Positions 52,977 to 62,235 of a stretch of 64,000 nt of DNA are shown piece after piece. Position numbers and translations under genes: made by a program. Source of the stretch: Lapidilactobacillus achengensis (GTDB taxonomy: Bacteria; Bacillota; Bacilli; Lactobacillales; Lactobacillaceae). The notes beneath the pieces are model-generated. The model saw only the letters and a list, made by a program, of their open reading frames with translations, had not been told where the DNA came from and made no database searches. The first letter of the stretch is position 1, and each line of letters begins with the position of its first letter. The stretch lies in the NCBI RefSeq assembly GCF_003946655.1, contig NZ_RHOV01000006.1, forward strand, positions 1 through 64,000. Reading direction: 5' to 3'.

Positions 52977-54200
52977 CTATTTGACCTCAATCAAGCCAGA
53001 GCTGGTGTGGGCGGTCAATTTAAAGGTGGGGTCGGCACCTAACTGGCCATGTTGCTGATGGCGTGTGCGCGGCGTTTCATAAAGCGCTGCTTCGGGCAAG
53101 ACCAATTGACCAGAGCGGTTATTCAGGTGGAAGAAGTAATGACTGGTTTCGGGAAAACGAACTTTGAGCCAGCCGCTCTTGTTGATACAGGTTAGATCGG
53201 TGGCGATCTGGGTAAAGCTTAGATTCACGTTGCCGCTAGTGTTCTCAAAATGACCGCCGCCAGACAGGTGCTGTCCGTTGATTTCCCCAGAACGGGCGTA
53301 GAAATGGAAGCGCTGGGCTGTCAACTGATCGGCGCTAATGTTGCCACTAGTGCATTCTAGATTGATTTCGGCGGCCTGCAGTTCGGTCGTTGTCAGGATG
53401 CCGCTTTTGGCCAGAACGCTGATCATGCTATCAGGTCCGCGACCTTGGCCTTGACTGAAGCGAATTCGGCCGCTGGTGGTCAGCAGGGTCAATTGCTGGC
53501 CCTGCAGGTTGCGGGCAGTGATCTGACCACTTTTGGTCTGCAAATGGATCTGATCCAGCTGCAAATTACGGGTTCGAATCGCGCCACTGGTGGTGCTCGC
53601 TTCTAGAATATAATGACCTACCAGATCCACCAAGTGCAGGCTACCGGTCTTGTTACTCAAATAGACGAAGCCGGTGTAATCCGCTGGCACGATGATCTCA
53701 ACGTGAATCCGTAGGAATGCCAAGGGAACCCGCGCCGGTTGGGTCAACTTGAGCTTATCGCCTTCGTTTTTGCCGCTGAGGTAGGTGTTTGGGCGCGCCA
53801 AGTTGCAGTACTCATTGACCACCAGATCGGCGCCCGCCGCCCCAGGGAGCAAGCTGATCTTCGCTTGGCGGTAGCTAATAATGATTTGATTCAAATGGGC
53901 ACAGGAGAACTTGGAACTGTTGACCAATTTCAAGGCGAGAAAGTGATCGTAAAGTTGGCCTAAGCGGCGATGATCCACCGTTTTCTCATTATCGGTCACC
54001 GCTTGGAGAATCTCATCGAGGTCAGGCAAATTGGCCAGTGTCTCTTGGATCGCGGCGGGCTGATCTTGACCTTGGCGGATTTTATCGGCGACAGTTTCAT
54101 TTAGATCGATCAGCAAATTGCGATAAATTTCTTCTGTTTCGGGCGTTGTGGGGAATTTCTGGAAATGTTGTTGTAAGGCGGTCCGAATCTCAGGAAACAT
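52977..54200 (-). CDS. DUF4097 beta-strand repeat protein
   Basis: 407 aa from ATG 54200 (GGAAGGAAG upstream; the frame runs to 54236 without support). Residues 1-100 are helical and charged. From about 130 there is a beta-helix-like series of short repeats with the pattern L-x-T-x-S-G-x-I: for example LEASTTSGAIRTRNL, LQTKSGQITARNL, LTTSGRIRF, LECTSGNISADQL, FYARSGEINGQHL. This is the DUF4097 (adhesin-like) fold. No signal peptide or membrane segment, so it is probably cytoplasmic; related proteins sit near membrane stress regulators. No function known. Confidence 0.82.
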   Translation of the reverse strand: MFPEIRTALQQHFQKFPTTPETEEIYRNLLIDLNETVADKIRQGQDQPAAIQETLANLPDLDEILQAVTDNEKTVDHRRLGQLYDHFLALKLVNSSKFSCAHLNQIIISYRQAKISLLPGAAGADLVVNEYCNLARPNTYLSGKNEGDKLKLTQPARVPLAFLRIHVEIIVPADYTGFVYLSNKTGSLHLVDLVGHYILEASTTSGAIRTRNLQLDQIHLQTKSGQITARNLQGQQLTLLTTSGRIRFSQGQGRGPDSMISVLAKSGILTTTELQAAEINLECTSGNISADQLTAQRFHFYARSGEINGQHLSGGGHFENTSGNVNLSFTQIATDLTCINKSGWLKVRFPETSHYFFHLNNRSGQLVLPEAALYETPRTRHQQHGQLGADPTFKLTAHTSSGLIEVK

Positions 54201-54383
54201 CTCGGTCTTCCTTTCCGTGATTTGAGCGAACGTCAACTTAATGCTAAAATAATAAAACGTTCGTTGATCGTAATGCCCTTATTTTAGCATAGAATGACTG
54301 GAATTATTGACGAAAGTCACTGGCGCTTTACTTCAGCGCCCACAACTAATCTCAAGTTTGCGTTGAGCAGGAGGTACAGATCT

Positions 54384-54917
54384 TTGTCACGTCGCGGTGA
54401 AAGACTTTTTTTAGGATTAACGTTAATGGTGATGCTCATTTTGTTTATCAGTTCGGCGATGACTTATTCGCAACAAACGCTAGTGCCCACGCTGAATGGG
54501 CACCGCTTCGATTGGCTGGCTAGCTGGGTCAAAGATTGGTCTGTGACCTATGCGGGCAGAACTCATTCGGTGCAAGTAGATGGGTCGGCGGCCTTTATCG
54601 AATTTTTATTGCGGAAGACCGCCCATTTCGGTAGTTATTTGTTGCTGGGTGGTTTCGCCTATCTGGGCTTAAGTCGGCAACTTCCCCGGCCGGTGTTTCG
54701 CCTGCCGGTGACTTGGTTGGCGACGACTGGCTACGCGGCGACCGACGAGTTTCATCAATCACTGACCGGTGAACGGAGCCCGCTGATCCAAGATGTCATG
54801 CTGGACGCCACGGGCGCGCTTTGTGGGATTCTCCTGTGCGCTTTGATTTGGGCGCTGGTGCAACAACGCCGGCAGCGACGCCAAGGTTTGGCGCAACCAA
54901 TGAGACGATTGAAATAG
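54384..54917 (+). CDS. VanZ-like membrane protein
   Basis: 177 aa from TTG 54384 (GGAGG 9 nt upstream); the frame extends to 54294 without a ribosome site. Four membrane segments. VanZ marks: LLRKTAHFGSYLLLGGF near residue 80 and ATDEFHQSLTGERSPLIQDVMLDATGA near 120. VanZ proteins are linked to teicoplanin tolerance and wall or membrane lipids, but the mechanism is unclear. Basic C-terminus. Single gene, divergent from the DUF4097 gene. Confidence 0.88.
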   Translation: MSRRGERLFLGLTLMVMLILFISSAMTYSQQTLVPTLNGHRFDWLASWVKDWSVTYAGRTHSVQVDGSAAFIEFLLRKTAHFGSYLLLGGFAYLGLSRQLPRPVFRLPVTWLATTGYAATDEFHQSLTGERSPLIQDVMLDATGALCGILLCALIWALVQQRRQRRQGLAQPMRRLK

Positions 54918-55044
54918 TAACAGCCACGGGCGTTGGCGATCGTTAGTCAAACTCAACGGCCAGACCCGATTTTGTGATTTGATCATTTAGGCTGGCAAAG
55001 TGGTCTGAAACTGATCAAATTCCGCTGCAGAAGTCGGCGCGCTA

Positions 55045-55073
55045 TTGCGGCGGTCCCGTTTTTTTGGTATGAT
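55045..55073 (+). promoter_or_regulatory. Promoter of the yebC gene
   Basis: TTGCGG (55045-55050), 17-bp spacer, TGGTATGAT extended -10 (55068-55073 for TATGAT). Confidence 0.7.
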
Positions 55074-55118
55074 AGGAAAGGTTTTTACCAAGTTTGTAGA
55101 TGAAAGAAGGAGAAGCGA

Positions 55119-55853
55119 ATGTCAGGACATTCAAAATGGCACAATATCCAAGGCCGCAAGAATGCGCAAGACTCTAAGCGGGGCAAAATTTTCCAAAAAT
55201 TGTCACGTGAACTATATATGGCTGCAAAGAGTGGTGATCCTGATCCCGCGAACAACCCTTCATTACGCTTGGTGATGGATAAGGCGCGGGCAGCAAACAT
55301 GCCTAAAGACAATATTGAACGTGCAGTCAAGAAAGCCCAAGGTGGCGACGGCGCTAACTACGAAGAAGTCACTTATGAAGGCTATGCTCCAGGCGGTGTC
55401 GCTATTCTGGTCGAAGCGTTAACGGACAACAAGAACCGGACCGCTTCCTCAGTACGGGTAGCGTTTACTCGTAATGGTGGCAACTTAGGCGCGACTGGTT
55501 CAGTTAGTTACATGTTTGATCGTCGCGGCTACATCGCTATTGATCGGACAACCACCGACGCGGATGAAGATCAGATGTTGGAAGATGTGATGGACGCTGG
55601 CGGCGATGACTTGCAAACGTCTGATGATGTTTACGAGATTTACACCGACGCGAAGGAATTCGCAGCTGTTCGGGATGCTTTGGAGAAGAAGGGGTATCAG
55701 TTGGCGAACGCGGAATTGACCATGATCCCGCAAAACACCACCCCAGTTCCCGCGGATAAAATTGAACAATTTGAACGAATGATCGATGTTTTGGAAGACG
55801 ACGATGATATTCAAGAAGTTTATCACGCCGGCGAATTACCAGACGAAGATTAA
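55119..55853 (+). CDS. yebC: YebC/PmpR family protein
   Basis: 244 aa. Recognised by [24 protein letters not shown] at the start and [28 protein letters not shown] near residue 87. Members were described as transcription regulators and, in other work, as factors helping translation of difficult peptides; the role here is open. GAAGGAGAAG ribosome site. Single gene before the comG operon with its own terminator. Confidence 0.95.
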   Translation: MSGHSKWHNIQGRKNAQDSKRGKIFQKLSRELYMAAKSGDPDPANNPSLRLVMDKARAANMPKDNIERAVKKAQGGDGANYEEVTYEGYAPGGVAILVEALTDNKNRTASSVRVAFTRNGGNLGATGSVSYMFDRRGYIAIDRTTTDADEDQMLEDVMDAGGDDLQTSDDVYEIYTDAKEFAAVRDALEKKGYQLANAELTMIPQNTTPVPADKIEQFERMIDVLEDDDDIQEVYHAGELPDED

Positions 55854-55879
55854 AACTAGCTAACCCTGGCACTTCTAAG

Positions 55880-55915
55880 AAAGGCCGAGCCCCCAATTTG
55901 GGACTCGGCCTTTTT
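55880..55915. terminator. Terminator after yebC
   Basis: AAGGCCGAGCCCC pairs with GGGACTCGGCCTTTTT. Confidence 0.9.
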
Positions 55916-56048
55916 GTGTCCCTTTTTATAGCCATTCCCGGTTGAGCAGGCCTGGGCACCATCGGTTTTCGGGGACCAAGCAAAAGTTTCAAGCGTAAAT
56001 AAAAAAATTAGCGCTTCGTCGCGTATTTAAGGTCAAGGAGGTGAGAAG

Positions 56049-57032
56049 ATGATTGCCGATCAAGCTTATGACTTGCTTCAACAGGCGGCGCAGCGTGGTG
56101 ATAATGACTTGTTTTTGAAGCCAATTGTGATGGGCTGGTTGATTTACGGACGTCAAACCGGGCAAAGTGTTTTTGTGATGCAATTGGATCTAGCTCAGGG
56201 GCAGGCATTGATCAACTATTTCAAGTTCAATGCCCAAATGGATCTTAGTGAGCAACGCCGACCACAAATCGGTGCTTGGCATTATCAAGAGCAACGGCTG
56301 ACCTTGGATCTGCGCTTGACAAGTGTGGCCGATTTTCAAAATCGGGAATGCCTGGTGATCCGGTTACTTTATCCGATTCGCGCTGATGGTCACTTTATCA
56401 ATGAACAGCGGTTTCAAATATTGCGCGGGCAGTTGCGTCAGCGGGGCCTATTTCTTTTCTCGGGGCCGACTGGTTCTGGGAAAACGACTTTGCTGTACCA
56501 ATTGGCCCAACAATTGGCGCAATCACAAATGGTTTTGGCTATTGAAGATCCCACCGAAATCAATGCGCCGGAGATCACCCAGCTACAGGTCAATGATTTG
56601 GCAGAGATGGATTATCAAGCCCTTTTGAAAATCAGCTTGCGCCTCCGTCCCGATATTTTGGTCATTGGCGAGATCCGTGACGCTCAGACAGCCGCAATCG
56701 CCGTTCAGGCCGCGTTAAGCGGGCATACTGTCTTGGCGACGATCCATGCTCGCAGCGCACCAGGGACATTATTGCGTTTGGCAGACTTGGGTGTTGCACC
56801 AGCCACGATTGCCAGCGTCGTCACGGTTGCTAGTTATCAACGGTTAGTCCCTTTGATCGATGGGAACTTAGCAGTTGGCTTGGATCTGATGACAGCATCC
56901 TTGATCCAGCAATGGGTCAAGGATCAGAATCACCATGTCGATCAATGGGAGGTGTGGCAAAATGATTTACAGCAAGCCTGCGAACAAAACCGAATCACTT
57001 CAACCGTTTATCAGCAGTTCGCCTGTGGTTAA
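56049..57032 (+). CDS. comGA: Competence pilus assembly ATPase ComGA
   Basis: 327 aa, type II secretion/PilB-type traffic ATPase that powers pseudopilus assembly for DNA uptake. Walker A FSGPTGSGKTTLLYQLA near residue 138, Asp box LAIEDPTEI near 162, Walker B LRLRPDILVIGEIRD near 198 and His box LSGHTVLATIHAR near 225. Start ATG with AGGTGAG upstream. First gene of comGA-GG; overlaps comGB by 71 bp. Confidence 0.95.
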   Translation: MIADQAYDLLQQAAQRGDNDLFLKPIVMGWLIYGRQTGQSVFVMQLDLAQGQALINYFKFNAQMDLSEQRRPQIGAWHYQEQRLTLDLRLTSVADFQNRECLVIRLLYPIRADGHFINEQRFQILRGQLRQRGLFLFSGPTGSGKTTLLYQLAQQLAQSQMVLAIEDPTEINAPEITQLQVNDLAEMDYQALLKISLRLRPDILVIGEIRDAQTAAIAVQAALSGHTVLATIHARSAPGTLLRLADLGVAPATIASVVTVASYQRLVPLIDGNLAVGLDLMTASLIQQWVKDQNHHVDQWEVWQNDLQQACEQNRITSTVYQQFACG

Positions 57033-58017
57033 GCAACGATTAAAACCGCAACAGCTGATCGACTTTTTGGATCTTAGTGGCCAACTATTGGCAAACGGAT
57101 TCAACGAAGCCGCGATTTTCCAAATGGCCTACGATTTGAAATTGCTATCACTAACGCAATATCAGGCTGCTCAGAGTCAACTCGCCAACGGAGCCGACTA
57201 TGGCCAAGCTTTGGCCCAGATCTGCAGTGATCAAGAATTATTGATGCAGGTGACGCTGGCAGCGCAACAGGGGAACTTGACCGTTTGTTGCCAAGAGAAC
57301 AGTAAATTATTGCGTAGCCGGCAACAACAATTACGCCAATTACGGCAACTCTTGACTTATCCCTTATTATTGCTGGCGATGTTGTTGGTCATGGCAGCTT
57401 TTGTTCGGTTCTACTTACGCCCCCAGATCCTGCAGTTGGTGCCGGAGAATCAACAGGCTCAGGGGTTGGGGGTTTACGGTTGGGTGATTTTCGTTGGCCT
57501 GATCCTGGTGGGATTGTGCGCTTGGTTGAGGTGGCGGCGCCGATCACGTTTGCAACAACTTCGTCGACGTTTGCGTTGGCCGATCCTAGGCAAGGTTTGG
57601 CGAGATTATACCGATTACTTGCTTTACACCGATCTGGCCCAGCTGATAGCTAGTGGGCTACCATTGCAAGATATTCTGACTTTATTGATCACCACGGTTC
57701 CCCAGTCCCTACAAGGGCAAGTGGCCGCGTTAGTTCAGCTGAAGTTGCAAGCAGGCCAGCCACTGGCGACCGTCATTCAAGAAGAACCCTTGTTGCCCCG
57801 GAAGCTCACCTTATTGCTGGCACAAAGCCGCCCCCGTGCTTTCCAGGGGGCCGCGCTGAAAACACTGGCCCAGCAAAGTTACCAGCGGCTCGATCAACGC
57901 TTACAACATCTGATCGATCAAGTTCAACCGCTCTTATTCGTGGTGATTGCATTGATGATCACCCGTTTGTATTTACAAATTCTCTTACCGATGTATCACA
58001 TGATGAAAGGATTTTAA
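56962..58017 (+). CDS. comGB: Competence pilus membrane protein ComGB
   Basis: 351 aa from ATG 56962 (GGGAGGTG 8 nt upstream), overlapping comGA by 71 bp. GspF/PilC-type platform protein with two T2SF domains: LDLSGQLLANGFNEAAIFQMA near residue 35 and YTDLAQLIASGLPLQDILTLL near 225; three membrane segments. Anchors the ATPase to the pseudopilus. Confidence 0.9.
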   Translation: MIYSKPANKTESLQPFISSSPVVKQRLKPQQLIDFLDLSGQLLANGFNEAAIFQMAYDLKLLSLTQYQAAQSQLANGADYGQALAQICSDQELLMQVTLAAQQGNLTVCCQENSKLLRSRQQQLRQLRQLLTYPLLLLAMLLVMAAFVRFYLRPQILQLVPENQQAQGLGVYGWVIFVGLILVGLCAWLRWRRRSRLQQLRRRLRWPILGKVWRDYTDYLLYTDLAQLIASGLPLQDILTLLITTVPQSLQGQVAALVQLKLQAGQPLATVIQEEPLLPRKLTLLLAQSRPRAFQGAALKTLAQQSYQRLDQRLQHLIDQVQPLLFVVIALMITRLYLQILLPMYHMMKGF

Positions 58018-58019
58018 CA

Positions 58020-58367
58020 ATGAAGAAGATGGACCTACATTTATCCCGCCGCCAGCAAAAGCGATCAGGCTTTACTTTGATTGAAATTTCTCTGGTTTTG
58101 TTAATTATCGGCCTGCTGTTACTTATCATGATTCCGAATCTCAATCAGCAGAAGAAGATGGCCGAGCAACGAACTGACGCGGCATTTGTAACTAATATGA
58201 ACACCCAAGTGACCTTGTACCAAAATGATGAGCAGGAGGCACCAGTCAGCTGGTCCTCCTTGGCTAAGGCAGGTTTGATCAGTTCGAAACAGCAAAAAAA
58301 GGCGGAACAGATGAAATTGACGATTCGCACGGATGAGTCAGGTAATTATTGTGTGGAGACAGAATAA
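58020..58367 (+). CDS. comGC: Major pseudopilin ComGC
   Basis: 115 aa. Type IV pilin-like with a basic leader of about 17 residues, cleavage site G|FTLIE and hydrophobic helix SLVLLIIGLLLLIMIPNL. ComGC is the main subunit of the DNA-uptake pseudopilus. AAAGGA upstream; the gene lies 2 bp after comGB. Confidence 0.93.
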   Translation: MKKMDLHLSRRQQKRSGFTLIEISLVLLIIGLLLLIMIPNLNQQKKMAEQRTDAAFVTNMNTQVTLYQNDEQEAPVSWSSLAKAGLISSKQQKKAEQMKLTIRTDESGNYCVETE

Positions 58368-58797
58368 GAACAGTTGTCAAGCCGCGTTCACTTTAGCTGA
58401 AATCAGTCTAGTGCTATTTTTGATCAGTGCGGGGTTGATCATTGGTGGTTATTTTTGTCGGCCAAATTGGGATGAACTCCTTGAACGGGCAGCCTTCCAA
58501 CGCTTTCAAGACGCCTATGAACAGGCCTTTGACTATAGTTTGGCTCACCGTGAGGACGTTACCATGATGATCGACGAGCCAGGTAAACAAGTTGTTTTCG
58601 AGGCAGCGGCCTGGCGCCAACCGCATTGTGTACATTATCCCGCAACCGTAATGATCGAAAAGAACTGGACCAAACGGATGTTGATCAGTCAAGGACGGGT
58701 CAAATCACCAAATACGATTCGTTGGCGTGGTCAATATTGCCAGTATGATCTCAAACCACAAATGCGCTGGGGGCGATTGAAAATTGATCGGAAATAG
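58351..58797 (+). CDS. comGD: Minor pseudopilin ComGD
   Basis: 148 aa if GTG 58351 is used (AGG 8 nt upstream); an ATG at 58333 is possible but has no ribosome site. Prepilin N-terminus with AFTLAEISLVLFLISAGLI; Ala replaces the usual Gly just before the Phe. Overlaps comGC by 17 bp. Confidence 0.82.
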   Translation: MWRQNKNSCQAAFTLAEISLVLFLISAGLIIGGYFCRPNWDELLERAAFQRFQDAYEQAFDYSLAHREDVTMMIDEPGKQVVFEAAAWRQPHCVHYPATVMIEKNWTKRMLISQGRVKSPNTIRWRGQYCQYDLKPQMRWGRLKIDRK

Positions 58798-59059
58798 CCA
58801 GTATCCTCGCCGACAAACGAATCATAAAGTGGTGTGTTCTCAGAAAAACGCCGGATTTATCTTGTGGGAAACTGTCGTGGACTTGATTGTGGTTATCTTG
58901 ATCAGCTTTTTCTTATTTGAAACGATCACGGTCGATCAACGGCAACTTAATCAATTGCAGGCCACGAACCAAAGATTGATCGAGGAGAATAATGAACTCA
59001 AACAAACTTGGGCAGTCCAACAGCCCCAAACGCAATTTGATCCGGAAGATTCTGAATAA
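58784..59059 (+). CDS. comGE: Minor pseudopilin ComGE
   Basis: 91 aa from TTG 58784 (GGGGGCG upstream); start uncertain. Pilin-like NAGFILWETVVDLIVVILISFFL with Gly-Phe cleavage site and Glu at position 5 of the mature form, then a coiled-coil-like stretch (LNQLQATNQRLIEENNELKQ). Identified by place and pilin signal rather than by overall similarity. Overlaps comGD by 14 bp and comGF by 68 bp. Confidence 0.78.
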   Translation: MIGNSQYPRRQTNHKVVCSQKNAGFILWETVVDLIVVILISFFLFETITVDQRQLNQLQATNQRLIEENNELKQTWAVQQPQTQFDPEDSE

Positions 59060-59633
59060 ACAGTGTGCTGGGTTCACCTTAGCCGAAGTAACGGCCAGCC
59101 TATTCATTATGCTGCTGACCTGTCAGTTATTAGTGGGCAACTTACAATTATGTCGGATCGGCGCACAACTGGTCCAAACAGGTCAGCAGGCGCCCACCGA
59201 GGTAGGCTTGCTCCAACTGGAAGAAACGCTTCAGGAAATGACGATCGATTGGTCTTGCAGCACGAAAACCAAGTTATTGCTGGTCGATCAACAAGGTAAA
59301 CGGTTCTATTTGTCACATAAATTGGAAAAGCCTAAAAGCGCCAGTTATCGTGATGTTCTGCTGTCGGCGGAAGATGGTGCGGGCTACATGCCTTTGTTAC
59401 AACGAGTGTTGCGGATCAGCTGGGACTATCAAGCGCCACTCCTGACTTTGGATTTGAAAATGATGGATGAGAAGCAGACAACCTATCACCGCTGTTATTT
59501 AATCTGGCCGAACCAGCGCCCAACCAAAAATGAGGCGAACGCCGCTGATACCAGTCCTGAAGATGTCAGTGACAAGCACCAGAAAATTGAAGACCAGCGA
59601 GACATGAGTGAGGTGACAGATGGATCCAACTAA
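58992..59633 (+). CDS. comGF: Minor pseudopilin ComGF
   Basis: 213 aa, ATG with GAGGAG 8 nt upstream, inside the end of comGE. Leader of 26 residues, then AGFTLAEVTASLFIMLL with a Gly|Phe cleavage site. Longer than common ComGF (about 140-150 aa) owing to a charged, Asn/Asp/Glu-rich tail of about 40 residues (KNEANAADTSPEDVS). Overlaps comGG by 14 bp. Confidence 0.82.
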   Translation: MNSNKLGQSNSPKRNLIRKILNKQCAGFTLAEVTASLFIMLLTCQLLVGNLQLCRIGAQLVQTGQQAPTEVGLLQLEETLQEMTIDWSCSTKTKLLLVDQQGKRFYLSHKLEKPKSASYRDVLLSAEDGAGYMPLLQRVLRISWDYQAPLLTLDLKMMDEKQTTYHRCYLIWPNQRPTKNEANAADTSPEDVSDKHQKIEDQRDMSEVTDGSN

Positions 59634-59811
59634 CTTTTGCAGGCGGAAACGTGCTGGTAGTATTACGTTATTAACTTTGACGATTCTAACCTTTGATCTC
59701 CTCTTGATCGGATTGTTCCAAAGTTATTACAGCCAGCGCGTGACCCATTATCAGAATCAAAACTTTTATTATCAACAGCAAAATCAACAATTACGGCGTC
59801 AACTCAAGTAA
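59620..59811 (+). CDS. comGG: ComGG-like small protein
   Basis: 63 aa. Basic N-terminus, one membrane segment (SITLLTLTILTFDLLLIGLF), then a Tyr/Gln-rich tail. ComGG is the last, poorly conserved gene of the operon and usually about 120 aa, so this one is short. GAGGTGAC precedes ATG. Identified by position and shape only. Confidence 0.65.
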   Translation: MDPTNFCRRKRAGSITLLTLTILTFDLLLIGLFQSYYSQRVTHYQNQNFYYQQQNQQLRRQLK

Positions 59812-59872
59812 GTTCACCGCCATTGGTTGCCCGATCTGAACTAGACCACGCTTGCGATTCGTCTGAAAATGC

Positions 59873-59901
59873 TTGCATATCCGTGACGATATCGGTAAAA
59901 T
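59873..59901 (+). promoter_or_regulatory. Promoter of methyltransferase-ackA unit
   Basis: TTGCAT (59873-59878), 17-bp spacer, TAAAAT (59896-59901). Confidence 0.7.
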
Positions 59902-59935
59902 GGCAACTAGGTTCATCATTGATTGGAGTGACGGG

Positions 59936-60949
59936 ATGACGGCGAATTTGGATCAAATCGAGAAAACGTATCAGCAGATTGATTCTGCTGTGGCACTGTT
60001 ACGATCAGCGTTGAATTCTGACTATCTAACTGCTTTGACAGAAACATTGAGTAATCTGCTCCAGCATCAAGTTCATGTGGAAAATGGTGCTCCCAACGCT
60101 GAAACGGTTGCTGACTTAGAGGCAAAGTATGCCCAGATCGAATGGGTCTCCTTATCGGCAGCACAACGGCTAGAACTCAGTCAGTTATTATTGTTCCGAC
60201 GCCAGCAACAAGACCATCCACAGGCCAACTTCCAAGCGACGCCAAATGCGATCGGCTTGTTGATTAGCTTGTTGTTGGTGACCTTCATGAAGCAAGACAC
60301 CCCGGCCTTATCGATCGTGGATCCTACGGTTGGCTCGGGCAGTTTGCTGTTCACGTTACGGCAGCAACTGCGGTTTCGTGTTCCTGAGGTCAGGTTAGTG
60401 GGGCTGGATAATGATGATGATCTGTTGGCGCTAGCGGCGGTGTTAAGTGAGTTTCTTCCTAGCGACTTGGCTCTGATGCATCAAGATGCGTTGATGCCTT
60501 GGTTATTGGATCGTGCCCCTGATGTGGTTGTTGCGGATTTGCCGGTGGGGTATTATCCGGTGGATTCACGGGCGCAAGCTTATGACCTGCATGCAAAAAG
60601 TGGCCATTCTTTTGCCCATTTCTTGCTGATCGAGCAAAGCATCAAAATGTTAGCTCCTGGCGGGTGGGGGATCTTTGTGGTCCCAGCGAACCTGTTTAAT
60701 AGTGCGGGTGCCCTAGATCTGTTGGGTTGGCTGACCAAACACGCTTATTTACAGGCGTCTTTGAGTTTAGCGAACACGACTTTCCAAAATCAGCAGGCTG
60801 AAAAGGCATTGATCGTCTTGCAAAAACACGGCGATGATGCGCAGCAGGCCAAGGAAGTTTTGATAGCCAAAGTTCCAGATTTAAATAAAGTTACTGCCGT
60901 TCAGCATTTCTCACAGGAGTTGCAAGGCTGGGCGCGGGATAATTTATAG
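59936..60949 (+). CDS. YtxK-type class I SAM-dependent methyltransferase
   Basis: 337 aa from ATG 59936 (GGAG upstream). Helical N-terminus, then an N6-adenine methylase-like domain: SIVDPTVGSGSLLF near residue 125 (SAM site), GLDNDDDLLALA near 156, and VVVADLPVGYYP near 200 where DLPVGYY stands for the usual NPPF/Y catalytic motif. Sits between comG and ackA as in many lactobacilli and bacilli. Whether it acts on DNA is unknown; it has no target-recognition domain. ackA follows after 13 bp. Confidence 0.9.
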   Translation: MTANLDQIEKTYQQIDSAVALLRSALNSDYLTALTETLSNLLQHQVHVENGAPNAETVADLEAKYAQIEWVSLSAAQRLELSQLLLFRRQQQDHPQANFQATPNAIGLLISLLLVTFMKQDTPALSIVDPTVGSGSLLFTLRQQLRFRVPEVRLVGLDNDDDLLALAAVLSEFLPSDLALMHQDALMPWLLDRAPDVVVADLPVGYYPVDSRAQAYDLHAKSGHSFAHFLLIEQSIKMLAPGGWGIFVVPANLFNSAGALDLLGWLTKHAYLQASLSLANTTFQNQQAEKALIVLQKHGDDAQQAKEVLIAKVPDLNKVTAVQHFSQELQGWARDNL

Positions 60950-60962
60950 AGGAGATTGACAA

Positions 60963-62156
60963 ATGGTTAAGATTTTAGCGGTAAATGCGGGAAGTTCGAC
61001 ACTAAAGTGGAAGCTCTTCGAAATGCCTCAGGAAACGGAAATCGCTTCGGGCATGGTCGATCGTTTAGGCCTTCCAGGTTCGACGTTCGCAGTGAAATTC
61101 AATGGTACGAAAACAAAAGACGAGATCGATATTCCCGATCAAGAAAAGGCAGTTAGTTTGTTGCTGCAACGCTTGACGGATTCGGGAATCATCGCTGACC
61201 TGACCGAAATCAAAGGTGTTGGTCACCGAATCGTTGCTGGCGGTGAATTTTTTAAAGAGTCTGCTGAAGTCACCCCAGAGAATCTACAAAAGATCATTGA
61301 ATTATCTGCCTATGCGCCATTGCATAATCCTAATGAGGCCAAGGGAATCCAAGCATTCCAGCATAATTTACCACATGCCAAGCAGGTTGCTGTTTTTGAC
61401 ACTTCTTTCCATACGTCAATGCCAGAAGTCAATTACCTTTACAGCGTGCCGATGGATTACTATCACAAATATGGTGCTCGGAAATATGGAGCGCACGGAA
61501 CTAGTCACCGCTATGTTTCACAACGAGCGGCGGAAATTCTGGGCGTGCCTTTGAAGAGCCAGCGGATGATCACCATGCATTTAGGCAGTGGTGTTTCGAT
61601 CACCGCCATTAAAGATGGTAAATCATTTGATACATCAATGGGCTTCACACCGCTGGCAGGTGTGACGATGAGTACACGCTCCGGCGATATTGACGCTTCT
61701 CTAGTTGCATTCTTAATGAAGAAACTCTCAATTACGGATCCCGATGAGATGATCGACATCCTTAATAAGAAATCTGGTTTGCTGGGCATTTCGGGGCTGT
61801 CTCCTGATATGCGTGATTTACTTGATACCAGAGCTGAGCGTCCAGAATCACAGTTGGCGATTGATATTTTCGTTAACCGCATTGTTCGTTATGTTGGACA
61901 ATACGTGGCTGAAATGGGTGGCGTCGATACTTTGGTCTTCACCGCCGGGATGGGCGAAGGCTCGATTCCAGTTCGGAAGATGATTGTCGATAGTCTTGGC
62001 TTTATCGGTGCGAAGCTGGATGAGGAAGCTAACAAAGTTCAAGCCGTTGAACGGGTGATTTCAGCACCGGATTCAAAGGTCAAGGTACTGATCGTGCCAA
62101 CGAATGAAGAGCTGATGATCGTTCGCGATGTGATCAAATTGACGAATCTAGCGTAG
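60963..62156 (+). CDS. ackA: Acetate kinase
   Basis: 397 aa. Transfers phosphate from acetyl phosphate (from Pta) to ADP, giving ATP and acetate. Motifs: VNAGSSTLKWKLFE, GHRIVAGGE, FDTSFHTSMPE with the catalytic Asp, GAHGTSHRYVS, MHLGSGVSITAI and FTPLAGVTMSTRSGDID. AGGAGATT ribosome site. Likely co-transcribed with the methyltransferase. Confidence 0.98.
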   Translation: MVKILAVNAGSSTLKWKLFEMPQETEIASGMVDRLGLPGSTFAVKFNGTKTKDEIDIPDQEKAVSLLLQRLTDSGIIADLTEIKGVGHRIVAGGEFFKESAEVTPENLQKIIELSAYAPLHNPNEAKGIQAFQHNLPHAKQVAVFDTSFHTSMPEVNYLYSVPMDYYHKYGARKYGAHGTSHRYVSQRAAEILGVPLKSQRMITMHLGSGVSITAIKDGKSFDTSMGFTPLAGVTMSTRSGDIDASLVAFLMKKLSITDPDEMIDILNKKSGLLGISGLSPDMRDLLDTRAERPESQLAIDIFVNRIVRYVGQYVAEMGGVDTLVFTAGMGEGSIPVRKMIVDSLGFIGAKLDEEANKVQAVERVISAPDSKVKVLIVPTNEELMIVRDVIKLTNLA

Positions 62157-62180
62157 ACAATCGAGTGACAACAATACTGA

Positions 62181-62205
62181 GGGCGGCACTGACCGCCCTT
62201 TTTTT
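62181..62205 (+). terminator. Terminator after ackA
   Basis: GGGCGG/CCGCCC stem followed by seven T. Confidence 0.9.
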
Positions 62206-62235
62206 GCTAAGAATGATTGTTTGGGAGGTGGCGTG

